A stretch of 64,000 bases of DNA from Pseudomonas sihuiensis (GTDB taxonomy: Bacteria; Pseudomonadota; Gammaproteobacteria; Pseudomonadales; Pseudomonadaceae). Shown piece by piece: positions 44,433 through 52,517 of this stretch. Below the pieces are notes generated by a model. The model did no database searches. It saw only the letters and a program-made list of their open reading frames with translations, and was not told the DNA's origin. The position numbers and the translations under genes were made by a program. The first letter of the stretch is position 1. Each line of letters begins with the position of its first letter. The DNA lies in assembly GCF_900106015.1 (NCBI RefSeq), contig NZ_LT629797.1, forward strand, positions 4,960,001 through 5,024,000, given 5' to 3'.

Positions 44433-46136
44433 TTAATCCTTGGTTACGCGGTTGACTTCCTCAAGGCTGGTGACCCCTTGCATGGCCTTGAGCAAAGCGG
44501 AGGTGCGTAGGTCATTAAAGCCGTCTTTACGCATCTGCGTGGCAATATCGATGGAGTTGCCTTCCTCCATGATAATCCGCTGCAGGTTGGGCGTGTTTTT
44601 AACCACTTCATAAATACCGACACGCCCCTTGTAACCGCCTTTGCAGTTATCACAACCTACCGGGCCATAGATCTTGAAGGTGCCGATCTTGTTTTCGGGG
44701 AAGCCCTCGGCCAGCAGCGTTTCACGCGGTACGTCCACTTCCTTCTTGCAGCTATTGCACAGCTTGCGTGCCAGACGCTGGGCGATGATCAGGTTGACCG
44801 AGGTGGCGATGTTGAAGGATGGCACGCCCATATTGCGCAAGCGGGTCAGGGTTTCCGCGGCGCTGTTGGTGTGCAGTGTGGACATTACCATATGCCCGGT
44901 CTGTGCGGCCTTGACGGCAATGGAGGCCGTGTCCAGATCGCGAATCTCACCGACCATGATGATATCCGGGTCCTGACGCAGAAAGGCGCGCAGCGCCTGG
45001 GTAAAATCCATGCCCTGCTTGGGGTTGACGTTGACCTGGTTGATGCCCTCCAGGTTGATTTCCACCGGGTCTTCGGCGGTGGAGATATTCACATCAGGCG
45101 TATTGAGGATGTTCAGGCCGGTATAGAGCGATACGGTTTTGCCCGAGCCGGTGGGGCCGGTGACCAGAATCATGCCCTGTGGTTGCTTCAGGGCGTTCAT
45201 ATACAGCTCTTTCTGTTCCTCCTCGTAACCCAGTGCGTCGATCCCCATCTGCGCGCTGGTGGGGTCGAGAATTCGCATCACGATCTTCTCGCCCCAGAGC
45301 GTTGGGAGCGTGTTGACGCGGAAATCGATGGCCTTGGTCTTGGAGATTTTCATCTTGATCCGGCCATCCTGCGGCTTGCGCCGCTCGGAAATATCCAAGG
45401 CGGCCATGACCTTCAGGCGGGCGGAAATTCTCGGTGCCAGCTGGATGGGCGGGCGCGCGACCTCATGTAGGATGCCGTCGGTACGGAAGCGGACTCGGTA
45501 GGCTTTTTCGTAGGGCTCGAAGTGCAGGTCGGAAGAACCACCTTTTATTGCATCAAGCAGCATCTTGTTGACGAAACGTACTACCGGCGCATCGTCAGCA
45601 TCGGCGCCACCTTCGCCGACCGACTTCTCATCATCAACCGCCTCGACATCCAGTCCATCCAGATCAACGTCTGCCAGCTCGTCCATGCTGCTGTTGGCAG
45701 AGTCGAAGAACTTGTCGATGGCATCGCCGAGTTTGTCGTCCTCGACCAAAATGGCTTCTGTGGTCAGGCCGGTGCTGAACTGCACATCGGTGACGGCCTG
45801 GTGATTGGTCGGGTCAGAAAGCGCAACGAACAGCTTGTTACCTCGACGCCATAGCGGCAGTACGCGATGCTGGCGGGCTAGTTTCTCGCTGAGCAGGTCG
45901 CGGGGCTGGCTGTCCTTGTCGATACTGCTCAGGTCAAGCATGGCGATGCCGAACTGTTCACAGAGCAATTCGGCCAAGTCTCGCGCTTTGACCAGCTTGT
46001 TCTGAACCAGATAAGTGACCAGGGGTAGTTGGTTGCGCTGCGCTTGTTGCAGTGCCTGCTGAGCGGTTCTTTCATCGAGCAGTTTTTGCAGAACCAAGTG
46101 TTTGGCCAGTCCGGTCAGGGCGGGGGAGTCTGACAT
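44433..46136 (-). CDS. pilB: Type IV pilus extension ATPase PilB
   Basis: A 567-residue GspE-family ATPase: N-terminal T2SSE_N domain (about 1-150), Walker A GPTGSGKT at about 325-332, Asp box and Walker B (DPDIIMVGEIRD), His box, and a tetracysteine zinc site near the C-terminus (CNSCKK ... CDNCKG). It powers pilus extension. First gene of pilBCD, divergent from pilA across 219 bp. Confidence 0.96.
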   Translation of the reverse strand: MSDSPALTGLAKHLVLQKLLDERTAQQALQQAQRNQLPLVTYLVQNKLVKARDLAELLCEQFGIAMLDLSSIDKDSQPRDLLSEKLARQHRVLPLWRRGNKLFVALSDPTNHQAVTDVQFSTGLTTEAILVEDDKLGDAIDKFFDSANSSMDELADVDLDGLDVEAVDDEKSVGEGGADADDAPVVRFVNKMLLDAIKGGSSDLHFEPYEKAYRVRFRTDGILHEVARPPIQLAPRISARLKVMAALDISERRKPQDGRIKMKISKTKAIDFRVNTLPTLWGEKIVMRILDPTSAQMGIDALGYEEEQKELYMNALKQPQGMILVTGPTGSGKTVSLYTGLNILNTPDVNISTAEDPVEINLEGINQVNVNPKQGMDFTQALRAFLRQDPDIIMVGEIRDLDTASIAVKAAQTGHMVMSTLHTNSAAETLTRLRNMGVPSFNIATSVNLIIAQRLARKLCNSCKKEVDVPRETLLAEGFPENKIGTFKIYGPVGCDNCKGGYKGRVGIYEVVKNTPNLQRIIMEEGNSIDIATQMRKDGFNDLRTSALLKAMQGVTSLEEVNRVTKD

Positions 46137-46292
46137 AGCGGATATATCCAGAAGCTATCGCAAAGCCTGCGTTATAGCCTAGAAGCGTGAGGCTGCCAAA
46201 CCCGCGCAAAGCGTATGACATTTTTTGTCAGTTAGCGACGTGAGTGGTGGAACGCTGGCCCGCTTATGCTCCAAAGTGCGCGGGCTTGAGGT

Positions 46293-46308
46293 TGGCATGG
46301 ATTATGCT
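46293..46308 (+). promoter_or_regulatory. Sigma-54 promoter of pilA
   Basis: TGGCATGGATTATGCT has GG at 46294-46295 and GC at 46306-46307 with the required 10-bp spacing of RpoN promoters. It lies 48 bp before the pilA ATG. PilR/PilS-RpoN control of pilA is established in P. aeruginosa. Confidence 0.8.
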
Positions 46309-46355
46309 TTTGCTTAATCAGGGCCGCTGGCCTTACTTCAACCTAGGAGAACATT

Positions 46356-46859
46356 ATGAAAGCTCAACTGCAAAAGGGTTTTACCCTGATTGAATTGATG
46401 ATCGTCGTGGCGATCATTGGTATTTTGGCCGCTGTCGCGCTGCCGGCGTACCAAGATTACACTGTGCGTGCGCGTGTTACCGAGGGGTTGAGTCTGGCTT
46501 CTGCAGCTAAGGCTCATGTAGCTGACGTACTGGCTTCTGGGAATCCGCAGGGCGATGCCGCCGGCTATGCGATGGGTTACAACGCTCCTAGCGCAACCCG
46601 TAATGTGACCTCTGTTGCCATTACTCCTGCTACCGGTGTAATCACTGTGACTATGACAGCAAATGCTGGTAACGGTACTTTGACTTTGACTCCTAACTCA
46701 CCGATTGGTACCCTTTTGCCCGTAGGTACGGCGGCCTTCCAGCCGCCTGCAAATGCCGTTGCTTGGCGCTGCAGGGCTGCTGGTGCTGGCGCTAATAGTT
46801 TTGCTGGTGGTGCTGCAGGCACCTTGCCGGCACGTTTTGCGCCTGCAGAATGTAAGTAA
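46356..46859 (+). CDS. pilA: Type IV major pilin
   Basis: A 167-residue type IVa pilin. Prepilin leader MKAQLQKG is cut before F9, then the [32 protein letters not shown] helix with the invariant Glu (E13, position 5 of the mature form). C139 and C166 form the C-terminal disulfide loop. The Thr/Asn/Gly-rich variable region is typical of antigenically diverse pilins. AGGAGA lies before the ATG. Followed by a TfpX-like accessory gene, the layout resembles group III-type pilin loci of P. aeruginosa. Confidence 0.95.
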   Translation: MKAQLQKGFTLIELMIVVAIIGILAAVALPAYQDYTVRARVTEGLSLASAAKAHVADVLASGNPQGDAAGYAMGYNAPSATRNVTSVAITPATGVITVTMTANAGNGTLTLTPNSPIGTLLPVGTAAFQPPANAVAWRCRAAGAGANSFAGGAAGTLPARFAPAECK

Positions 46860-46872
46860 TTTTATTTAAAAG

Positions 46873-46908
46873 AGGTGGGGGGTGCTTTGCGCCCTCCACC
46901 TTTTTTTA
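46873..46908 (+). terminator. Rho-independent terminator of pilA
   Basis: Stem AGGTGGGGGGTGC / GCGCCCTCCACCT with loop TTT, followed by seven T residues, 14 bp after the pilA stop. Confidence 0.9.
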
Positions 46909-46927
46909 TTTAAAGAAGAGGTGGGCT

Positions 46928-47653
46928 TTGGAAAAAAGATTTATTTATGCCTTTAAATTTTCAGCTAGGCATTTTCTAATTTCTTTTTTTGTGGTCGGTT
47001 GCGTTCTTTTTGGGGCTTTTTATTTTTGGTATCCGAAGGAATTTTGGGGGGTGACAAATGTTGGTGAGATATTGTTTTTCATTGTTCTTGTTGATCTTGT
47101 TTGTGGGCCGTTTTTGACTTTGTTGGTTGTGTCACCTTGTAAGGCTCGTTCGGAGTTGTTTAGGGATGTGTTTTTTATATTTACTTTGCAGGCGTTTGTT
47201 TTGAGTTATGGTGTCTACTCTCTCTATCAGGGGCGGCCTCTTTATTTGGCTTTTGAAAAAGATCGTTTTAGGTTGGTAACTGCAGCTGATATTTATGTTG
47301 ATGAAGACGATAAAAAATACACTCCTCCTTTTTCTGGGGTTGAGTTTGTCTTTGTTAAACTACTGACCCCAACTGATGAGGGGTATCTTGAGAGTGTTCG
47401 TCATGCCTTGCAGGGCGTGCACCCTGCCTATAAACCCTCAAGGTGGGAAAGCTATCTGATCAATATTGATGCAGTTAGGCAGTTAGCCAATCCCCTTGAG
47501 AGGTTGGCAGCGGAGTTTGCAGGGGGTGATGAGTTTCCGACAGGATCTCTATATTTGCCATTAGATAGTTACTATGGTGGTGATTGGGTGGTGGTTCTTT
47601 CTCCTGATGCCCGTGAGTTCTTAGGGATTTTGCCGTGGAATGGTTGGCGTTAA
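46928..47653 (+). CDS. TfpX/TfpZ-type pilin accessory protein
   Basis: A 241-residue membrane protein with three or four N-terminal helices (about 15-105) and a soluble C-terminal half. The FVVGCVLFGAFYFWYPKEF opening and IVLVDLVCGPFLTLLVVSP are typical of TfpX/TfpZ-like proteins that assist their cognate pilin. It begins with TTG after AGAGGTGGG, with no in-frame ATG nearby. Base composition is strikingly AT-rich compared with all neighbours (for example TTTTTATATTTACTTTG), indicating horizontal exchange together with pilA. Confidence 0.8.
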   Translation: MEKRFIYAFKFSARHFLISFFVVGCVLFGAFYFWYPKEFWGVTNVGEILFFIVLVDLVCGPFLTLLVVSPCKARSELFRDVFFIFTLQAFVLSYGVYSLYQGRPLYLAFEKDRFRLVTAADIYVDEDDKKYTPPFSGVEFVFVKLLTPTDEGYLESVRHALQGVHPAYKPSRWESYLINIDAVRQLANPLERLAAEFAGGDEFPTGSLYLPLDSYYGGDWVVVLSPDAREFLGILPWNGWR

Positions 47654-47827
47654 ACCCGGTAAGGCGGATCAACTCCGTAACCCGGTAAGGCGGATCAACT
47701 CCGTAGGATGGATTAGCGAAGCGTAATCCGTCGTTCACCGCGAATCACGATATCCATTGCAACACTGAACGCCCTACCTTGCGCGGGGTGTTTTGCTCTC
47801 TGGAGTTTGTGGTGTGCGGCTCTCGTT

Positions 47828-47863
47828 CGGCGCATTACGCCTGCGGCTAATGCGCCCTACGGG
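47828..47863. repeat. REP flanking the first transposase gene (5' side)
   Basis: CGGCGCATTACGC-CTGCG-GCTAATGCGCCCTACGG forms a stem. A second copy lies at 48500-48534 on the 3' side of the gene; the equivalent pair flanks the second gene at 49141-49176 and 49813-49847. The GGATTAGCGAAGCGTAATCC unit at 47709-47728 (and 49022-49041) is a further REP type that is also found inside the 184-bp arrays. Confidence 0.75.
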
Positions 47864-47941
47864 TTACCTGATGTTGCCGGGGCTTGAGCTATTTCCGTGG
47901 CCGTCTAGGCTTGACCTTTTGGTGTTTCTGGAGGGGCAAGG

Positions 47942-48472
47942 ATGCCGAACTATCGCCGTGCTTTCGCGCCGGGGGCGAGCTGGTTCTTTACCGTGAATCT
48001 GCTGCAACGCCGCCGCAATGATCTGTTGCTGCGGCATGTCGAGCTGTTGCGTGATGCGGTGCGGCGCGTGCATCGCGATTATCCGTTCACTATCGATGCG
48101 TGGGTGGTGCTGCCCGAACACATGCATTGCGTATGGACGTTGCCGCCTGGTGATGCGGATTACCCGTTGCGCTGGCGGCTGATCAAGACGTTTTTCTGCC
48201 GAGGGTTGCCCTCCGATGAATACCGCTCGCTGACGCGTTTGCGTCGCGGCGAACGGGGAATCTGGCAGCGGCGCTACTGGGAGCATCAACTGCGTGATGA
48301 CGAGGACTTTCGCCGGCATATAGATTATGTCTACATCAACCCTTGCAAACACGGGCTGGTGGGGCGGGTGGCGGACTGGCCCCATTCGAGCTTTCACCGT
48401 GATGTGGTGATGGGGCTTTACCCGGTTGATTGGGCGGGTGATATCGGGCTTGAGGTGCCGGGGGATGGGTAG
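47942..48472 (+). CDS. REP-associated tyrosine transposase (RAYT), copy 1
   Basis: A 176-residue Y1-type nuclease. The HUH motif appears as H60-M-H62 in VLPEHMHCVW. The nucleophilic tyrosine is Y131 (or Y129) in IDYVYINPCKHGLV. RAYTs process REP DNA and are single-copy domesticated relatives of IS200/IS605 transposases. GGAGGGGCAAGG precedes the ATG. It is flanked on both sides by cognate REPs. Identical to the copy at 49255. Confidence 0.92.
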   Translation: MPNYRRAFAPGASWFFTVNLLQRRRNDLLLRHVELLRDAVRRVHRDYPFTIDAWVVLPEHMHCVWTLPPGDADYPLRWRLIKTFFCRGLPSDEYRSLTRLRRGERGIWQRRYWEHQLRDDEDFRRHIDYVYINPCKHGLVGRVADWPHSSFHRDVVMGLYPVDWAGDIGLEVPGDG

Positions 48473-48541
48473 GGGGCAAGGGGGCAGGTCTGCATCGTTC
48501 GGCGCATTACGCCTGCGGCTAATGCGCCCTACGGTTATGGC

Positions 48542-48886
48542 CTACGCATGTGCCTCGCGGCTCAGCACGTCGGCAACCCACTGGTTGATGCTCTTGTGCT
48601 CCAGTTCCGCTTTTACCGCGACCGTGGCGTGCAGCTCTGGCCCCAGGCGTAGGCTGAGCTTGCCGGAGTAGGTTTTTTGCGGCGGGCGATCCAGCTGAGC
48701 GCAGGTGTCGAGGTAGTCGTTCACTGCTTCTTCGAATGCCGTGCGAAGTTCCTGAACGGACTCACCATGAAAATGAAAACCCACCACGTCGCGAATGCCG
48801 GCGATGTGACCAACGAAAAGGCCGTCTTCGTCGCTGTACTCGATGCGGGCTGCATAGCCCTTGTAAGTCATTGCATGCGCATTCAT
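48542..48886 (-). CDS. hicB: HicB-family antitoxin, copy 1
   Basis: A 114-residue protein. The N-terminal HicB partial RNase H-like domain (YAARIEYSDEDGLFVGHIAGI) is followed by a C-terminal ribbon-helix-helix (KLSLRLGPELHATVAVKAELEHKSINQWVADVL). It neutralises HicA and represses the operon. In this copy the upstream hicA has lost its 5' part, so the gene is an orphan antitoxin and its native promoter has been removed; expression depends on the sequence of the duplication junction. Confidence 0.9.
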   Translation of the reverse strand: MNAHAMTYKGYAARIEYSDEDGLFVGHIAGIRDVVGFHFHGESVQELRTAFEEAVNDYLDTCAQLDRPPQKTYSGKLSLRLGPELHATVAVKAELEHKSINQWVADVLSREAHA

Positions 48887-48990
48887 GGGGTAACTCCTGC
48901 TTGTTCAAGGAAGGCCCGTGCATCGCGAACCTGATACGGCTTGGCTTCCTTGTCGTGATGGGGGCGGTGAAAGGTGCCAACCACGCCATT
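48883..48990 (-). pseudogene. hicA remnant at the duplication junction
   Basis: Only the last 36 codons or so of hicA (NGVVGTFHRPHHDKEAKPYQV ... AGVTP) remain; the sequence departs from the full copy exactly at the duplication breakpoint. It overlaps hicB by ATGA. It lacks the W-x-x-I segment, the Gly-rich strand and start codon of the intact gene at 50196-50468. Confidence 0.85.
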
Positions 48991-49254
48991 CAACCCGGTA
49001 AGGCGGATCAACTCCGTAGGATGGATTAGCGAAGCGTAATCCGTCGTTCACCGCGAATCACGATATCCATTGCAACACTGAACGCCCTACCTTGCGCGGG
49101 GTGTTTTGCTCTCTGGAGTTTGTGGTGTGCGGCTCTCGTTCGGCGCATTACGCCTGCGGCTAATGCGCCCTACGGGTTACCTGATGTTGCCGGGGCTTGA
49201 GCTATTTCCGTGGCCGTCTAGGCTTGACCTTTTGGTGTTTCTGGAGGGGCAAGG

Positions 49255-49785
49255 ATGCCGAACTATCGCCGTGCTTTCGCGCCGGGGGCGAGCTGGTTCT
49301 TTACCGTGAATCTGCTGCAACGCCGCCGCAATGATCTGTTGCTGCGGCATGTCGAGCTGTTGCGTGATGCGGTGCGGCGCGTGCATCGCGATTATCCGTT
49401 CACTATCGATGCGTGGGTGGTGCTGCCCGAACACATGCATTGCGTATGGACGTTGCCGCCTGGTGATGCGGATTACCCGTTGCGCTGGCGGCTGATCAAG
49501 ACGTTTTTCTGCCGAGGGTTGCCCTCCGATGAATACCGCTCGCTGACGCGTTTGCGTCGCGGCGAACGGGGAATCTGGCAGCGGCGCTACTGGGAGCATC
49601 AACTGCGTGATGACGAGGACTTTCGCCGGCATATAGATTATGTCTACATCAACCCTTGCAAACACGGGCTGGTGGGGCGGGTGGCGGACTGGCCCCATTC
49701 GAGCTTTCACCGTGATGTGGTGATGGGGCTTTACCCGGTTGATTGGGCGGGTGATATCGGGCTTGAGGTGCCGGGGGATGGGTAG
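49255..49785 (+). CDS. REP-associated tyrosine transposase (RAYT), copy 2
   Basis: Identical in protein sequence to the gene at 47942-48472, with HUH motif H60/H62 and catalytic Y131. It is flanked by the same REPs and followed convergently by hicB copy 2. Two identical RAYT genes in tandem is unusual, because this family is generally present once per locus. Confidence 0.92.
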   Translation: MPNYRRAFAPGASWFFTVNLLQRRRNDLLLRHVELLRDAVRRVHRDYPFTIDAWVVLPEHMHCVWTLPPGDADYPLRWRLIKTFFCRGLPSDEYRSLTRLRRGERGIWQRRYWEHQLRDDEDFRRHIDYVYINPCKHGLVGRVADWPHSSFHRDVVMGLYPVDWAGDIGLEVPGDG

Positions 49786-49854
49786 GGGGCAAGGGGGCAG
49801 GTCTGCATCGTTCGGCGCATTACGCCTGCGGCTAATGCGCCCTACGGTTATGGC

Positions 49855-50199
49855 CTACGCATGTGCCTCGCGGCTCAGCACGTCGGCAACCCACTGGTTG
49901 ATGCTCTTGTGCTCCAGTTCCGCTTTTACCGCGACCGTGGCGTGCAGCTCTGGCCCCAGGCGTAGGCTGAGCTTGCCGGAGTAGGTTTTTTGCGGCGGGC
50001 GATCCAGCTGAGCGCAGGTGTCGAGGTAGTCGTTCACTGCTTCTTCGAATGCCGTGCGAAGTTCCTGAACGGACTCACCATGAAAATGAAAACCCACCAC
50101 GTCGCGAATGCCGGCGATGTGACCAACGAAAAGGCCGTCTTCGTCGCTGTACTCGATGCGGGCTGCATAGCCCTTGTAAGTCATTGCATGCGCATTCAT
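49855..50199 (-). CDS. hicB: HicB-family antitoxin, copy 2
   Basis: Identical to copy 1 (114 residues; HicB N-domain plus ribbon-helix-helix). Here it follows the complete hicA with an ATGA overlap, making a normal HicA-HicB operon. With copy 1, the locus encodes two antitoxin genes for one toxin. Confidence 0.92.
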   Translation of the reverse strand: MNAHAMTYKGYAARIEYSDEDGLFVGHIAGIRDVVGFHFHGESVQELRTAFEEAVNDYLDTCAQLDRPPQKTYSGKLSLRLGPELHATVAVKAELEHKSINQWVADVLSREAHA

Positions 50200-50468
50200 G
50201 GGGTAACTCCTGCTTGTTCAAGGAAGGCCCGTGCATCGCGAACCTGATACGGCTTGGCTTCCTTGTCGTGATGGGGGCGGTGAAAGGTGCCAACCACGCC
50301 ATTCAGTTCGAAGCGTACGCGTGAGCCATTGCCCTCGATAGCTCTGGCGCCGGCCGCTACAAATAGCGATTCAATGCGGGACCACTCAAGTGTGCTCGGT
50401 ACCGGCTTGGCGAAGACTGCTTTCAGGATAGATTGGCGAAGTCTAATCAGTCGTTTGCTACAGGCCAC
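50196..50468 (-). CDS. hicA: HicA-family mRNA interferase toxin
   Basis: A 90-residue double-stranded-RNA-binding-fold toxin. The LEWSRIESLFVAAGARAIEGNGSRVRFELNG segment contains the helix-strand pair and VVGTFHRPHHDKE the active-site His region of the family. No ATG is available; GTG at 50466-50468 gives a length and N-terminal spacing fitting HicA. The first 15 or so codons (MACSKRLIRLRQSI) derive from a degenerate REP (GGATAGATTGGCG-like), so the 5' end has been rebuilt by a repeat. Translation efficiency is therefore uncertain. Confidence 0.75.
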   Translation of the reverse strand: MACSKRLIRLRQSILKAVFAKPVPSTLEWSRIESLFVAAGARAIEGNGSRVRFELNGVVGTFHRPHHDKEAKPYQVRDARAFLEQAGVTP

Positions 50469-50667
50469 GATGTTTGCCGAAGTATCTGCGTGACGCCTGG
50501 AATGGAGCGTTCGGCTTTTGGGGCTGGGGCTAATCCGCCCTGCAGGCATCCGGCCTGGCTCTATTTCCTGCCGCCATGCAGCGGTCGTCTACATGGCGGT
50601 AGGTTCGGCATTGTTTGGTGCTATAGCGGTTGGGATACACTTCTAAGCGTGTATGCGGAGGTTGGCT

Positions 50668-51066
50668 ATGAATAAGGTCGTGCTGGTCGAGTTACTGCGC
50701 TCGCGACTGGATGGTTTGCTGGCTATCTATGCCTTTGGCAGTCGTGTCCAGGGTACGGCAGGAGAAGGCAGTGATCTCGATCTGGCGGTGCTGGTGCAAG
50801 GCTATGCTGACCCGCTGACGCTTTGGCAGCTTGCCGGTGAAGCTGCCGATGTTGCAGGTTGTCCGGTCGATTTGCTGGATTTGCGCAGGGCCTCTACCGT
50901 GATGCAGCAGCAGGTGCTGACTAAAGGTGAGCGCTGGTGGGCTGTGCCAGGAGATGAGGCTGGTTTGTTCGAGTGCGCTGTGTTGAGCGAGAAGCTTGAG
51001 CTGGATCGGGCCAGGGCGCCTCTGTTGCGGGATATCGAGCGAGATGGGCGGGTGTATGGTCGATGA
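50668..51066 (+). CDS. mntA: MntA-type nucleotidyltransferase antitoxin
   Basis: A 132-residue minimal nucleotidyltransferase: G24-S25-x10-D36-x-D38 (GSRVQGT ... SDLDLAVL) is the family catalytic motif. In MntA/HepT systems this enzyme neutralises the HEPN toxin by adding AMP groups to a Tyr. GGAGGTTGGCT precedes the ATG. It overlaps the HEPN gene by 11 nt. Confidence 0.88.
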   Translation: MNKVVLVELLRSRLDGLLAIYAFGSRVQGTAGEGSDLDLAVLVQGYADPLTLWQLAGEAADVAGCPVDLLDLRRASTVMQQQVLTKGERWWAVPGDEAGLFECAVLSEKLELDRARAPLLRDIERDGRVYGR

Positions 51067-51478
51067 TGTGTTGTTGAACAAGGCCGCAAGCATCGAACGT
51101 GGCGTCAGGCGTGCGCGTGAGGAGTATGAGCGCGACCCGGCGAGTTTTGCAGAGGACTTTACTCGGCAGGATGCGGCCATTCTGAACATCCAGCGCGCTT
51201 GCGAGGCGGCCCTGGATATGGGGCAGCATTTGATTCGGCGCGAGCGTCTCGGTATTCCGCAGAGTGCGCGCGATGTTTTTGCGCTGCTGGCTGCAGGCGG
51301 CTGGATCGACGTTAGCCTGGCCGAAGCGCTGAAGCGCATGGTGGGCTATCGCAATATTGCTGTTCATGAATACCAAGCGCTGCAGCTACCGATTACCGTT
51401 GCGGTCATTACCCGCCACCTGGGTGAATTTCTCGATTATTCCAAGAACATTCTGTTGAAGGATGCGCGGGAGGATTGA
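51056..51478 (+). CDS. hepT: HepT-type HEPN ribonuclease toxin
   Basis: A 140-residue HEPN-domain protein (DUF86). The active motif R99-x4-H104-x-Y106 (RNIAVHEY) is intact; the Tyr is the known AMPylation site in HepT homologues. The start ATG lies within the end of mntA. It probably cleaves RNA when not inhibited. The order antitoxin-then-toxin is normal for this family. Confidence 0.88.
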   Translation: MVDDVLLNKAASIERGVRRAREEYERDPASFAEDFTRQDAAILNIQRACEAALDMGQHLIRRERLGIPQSARDVFALLAAGGWIDVSLAEALKRMVGYRNIAVHEYQALQLPITVAVITRHLGEFLDYSKNILLKDARED

Positions 51479-51730
51479 GGTTTTTCTCTCAGAAAAACGT
51501 TGTCATATCCGCACAGGTGGGCGGCTGGTTTCGTGGTGAGCCTGCTATCGATTCGCCGCGAGGCGCGGCTCCTACTGGGTGGTGGCTGCCTTGACGTGTG
51601 AAGGCTGGGGGCGCCTTGCTATGCAGAAGTCCAGTTCCGGTGTAACAAGCTGGGATTTATAGGGCCCAGGGACAGGCCGCGATTTCCCCTACTTCCGCTT
51701 ATGGCGTGCGTGGTCTGTTCTAAAGCGTCC
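51479..51730. other. Gap between hepT and vapC with one REP
   Basis: 252 bp between convergent genes. One GTAGGAGC-family unit (GATTCGCCGCGAGGCGCGGCTCCTAC) lies at about 51549-51574. The remainder shows no coding signal or known motif. Confidence 0.5.
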
Positions 51731-52120
51731 TTACTTGACGTGCCTGATTGGACCCGCGTACTTCGCTATGGCCAGATCGCTTGTGACCAATATAAAGCCT
51801 TCAGTGGTGGCCTGAGCAATCAGCATTCGATCAAATGGGTCGTTATGTATAGGTGGAAGAGCGGCGGCTGCAATGCTGTGCTGCCCGGTCATTGCCAGCT
51901 CTTGATAGTCTGCATCGAGCAGTGCTCTTCTGAGTACTGCCGGGTCAAAATGGAAATGGGCTTTGCCCATGGCATGCTTGATGCCAACTTCCCAAATGCT
52001 CGCAGCGCTGAAGAGCAACTCGTTGTCGCGGTCGTTGATCAGATTGGCCGCGTCGGTTGGTAGTGAGGAGGGGGTGGCGCAGGCCCAGAGTAAAATATGA
52101 GTGTCGAGCAGCAGTTTCAT
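51731..52120 (-). CDS. VapC-type PIN-domain toxin
   Basis: A 129-residue PIN ribonuclease. Acidic residues D6 (LLLDTHILLW), E44 (SIWEVGIK), D97 (NDPFDRMLIAQA) and D115 (VTSDLAI) give the full catalytic quartet. It overlaps the Phd-like antitoxin by ATGA. This PIN subgroup (type II, HxDPFDRML) commonly pairs with Phd/YefM antitoxins. It likely cleaves tRNA or rRNA. Confidence 0.9.
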   Translation of the reverse strand: MKLLLDTHILLWACATPSSLPTDAANLINDRDNELLFSAASIWEVGIKHAMGKAHFHFDPAVLRRALLDADYQELAMTGQHSIAAAALPPIHNDPFDRMLIAQATTEGFILVTSDLAIAKYAGPIRHVK

Positions 52121-52374
52121 GCGCCGAACATCGACTCGATTTCATTCTGAAACGGTGTGTCAATGTCGTCTGGCACATTGAAAACGCCAGTCAGCATCCC
52201 GGTGCGAGGTTTGCTTTCCTGGTTGATCGAGATGACCTTCACCATCGGCTTGCCTGCCTTTGCGATGATAAACGGGCTGCCTTGGCTGGCATCGAGAATC
52301 AGTTGTGACAGGTGCGTCTTGGCGTCGTGAATATTGACCATTTTCGGGCTGTTGGTGGGGGTCTCGGTTTTCAT
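52117..52374 (-). CDS. Phd/YefM-type antitoxin of the PIN toxin
   Basis: An 85-residue antitoxin. VNIHDAKTHLSQLILDASQGSPFIIAKAGKPMVKVI is the Phd DNA-binding domain; the C-terminal tail (FNVPDDIDTPFQNEIESMFG) should bind the PIN toxin. The first ATG is used; an internal ATG at residue 12 is a possible alternative because the family often begins MVNIHDAK. Neither has a strong ribosome site. Confidence 0.87.
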   Translation of the reverse strand: MKTETPTNSPKMVNIHDAKTHLSQLILDASQGSPFIIAKAGKPMVKVISINQESKPRTGMLTGVFNVPDDIDTPFQNEIESMFGA

Positions 52375-52517
52375 GGTGGAGTACCTGGTTAGCTAACGTG
52401 GTTAGTCTATTCTCCGGCGTGCCTGTTCGCAATCGTTGGTGCTAGCCGTGGTTTCCTCCAGTTTTGTGGGTGGGCTTGAGCTCCACGAGATGGCTTGAGG
52501 TGATTTGTCTCTGGTGT

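Larger units (their letters stand above)
47679..48991. repeat. 1,313-bp tandem duplication, first copy
   Basis: Contains a REP-associated transposase gene, hicB and a 5'-truncated hicA. Every position checked matches the second copy (48992-50304) at an offset of exactly 1,313 bp, including both complete reading frames. The join lies within AACCCGGTAAGG, and a further partial copy of the same junction motif (GGTAAGGCGGATCAACTCCG) stands just before this copy at about 47658. Confidence 0.92.
48992..50304. repeat. 1,313-bp tandem duplication, second copy
   Basis: Head-to-tail repeat of 47679-48991. Its right edge runs into the intact 5' part of hicA, so this is the ancestral right flank. The apparent lack of differences implies a very recent event or ongoing conversion, though repeats of this length are also prone to assembly artefacts. 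Confidence 0.92.

Noticed and set aside
46356..46859. pilA as a minor pilin or secretion pseudopilin
   Set aside because: Length, terminal disulfide loop, sigma-54 promoter and divergent pilBCD all fit the major type IV pilin.
47864..48397. Minus-strand frame opposite the RAYT gene, present in both copies
   Set aside because: Duplicated only because the whole block is duplicated. The plus-strand frame has the HUH and Tyr motifs and a good ribosome site.
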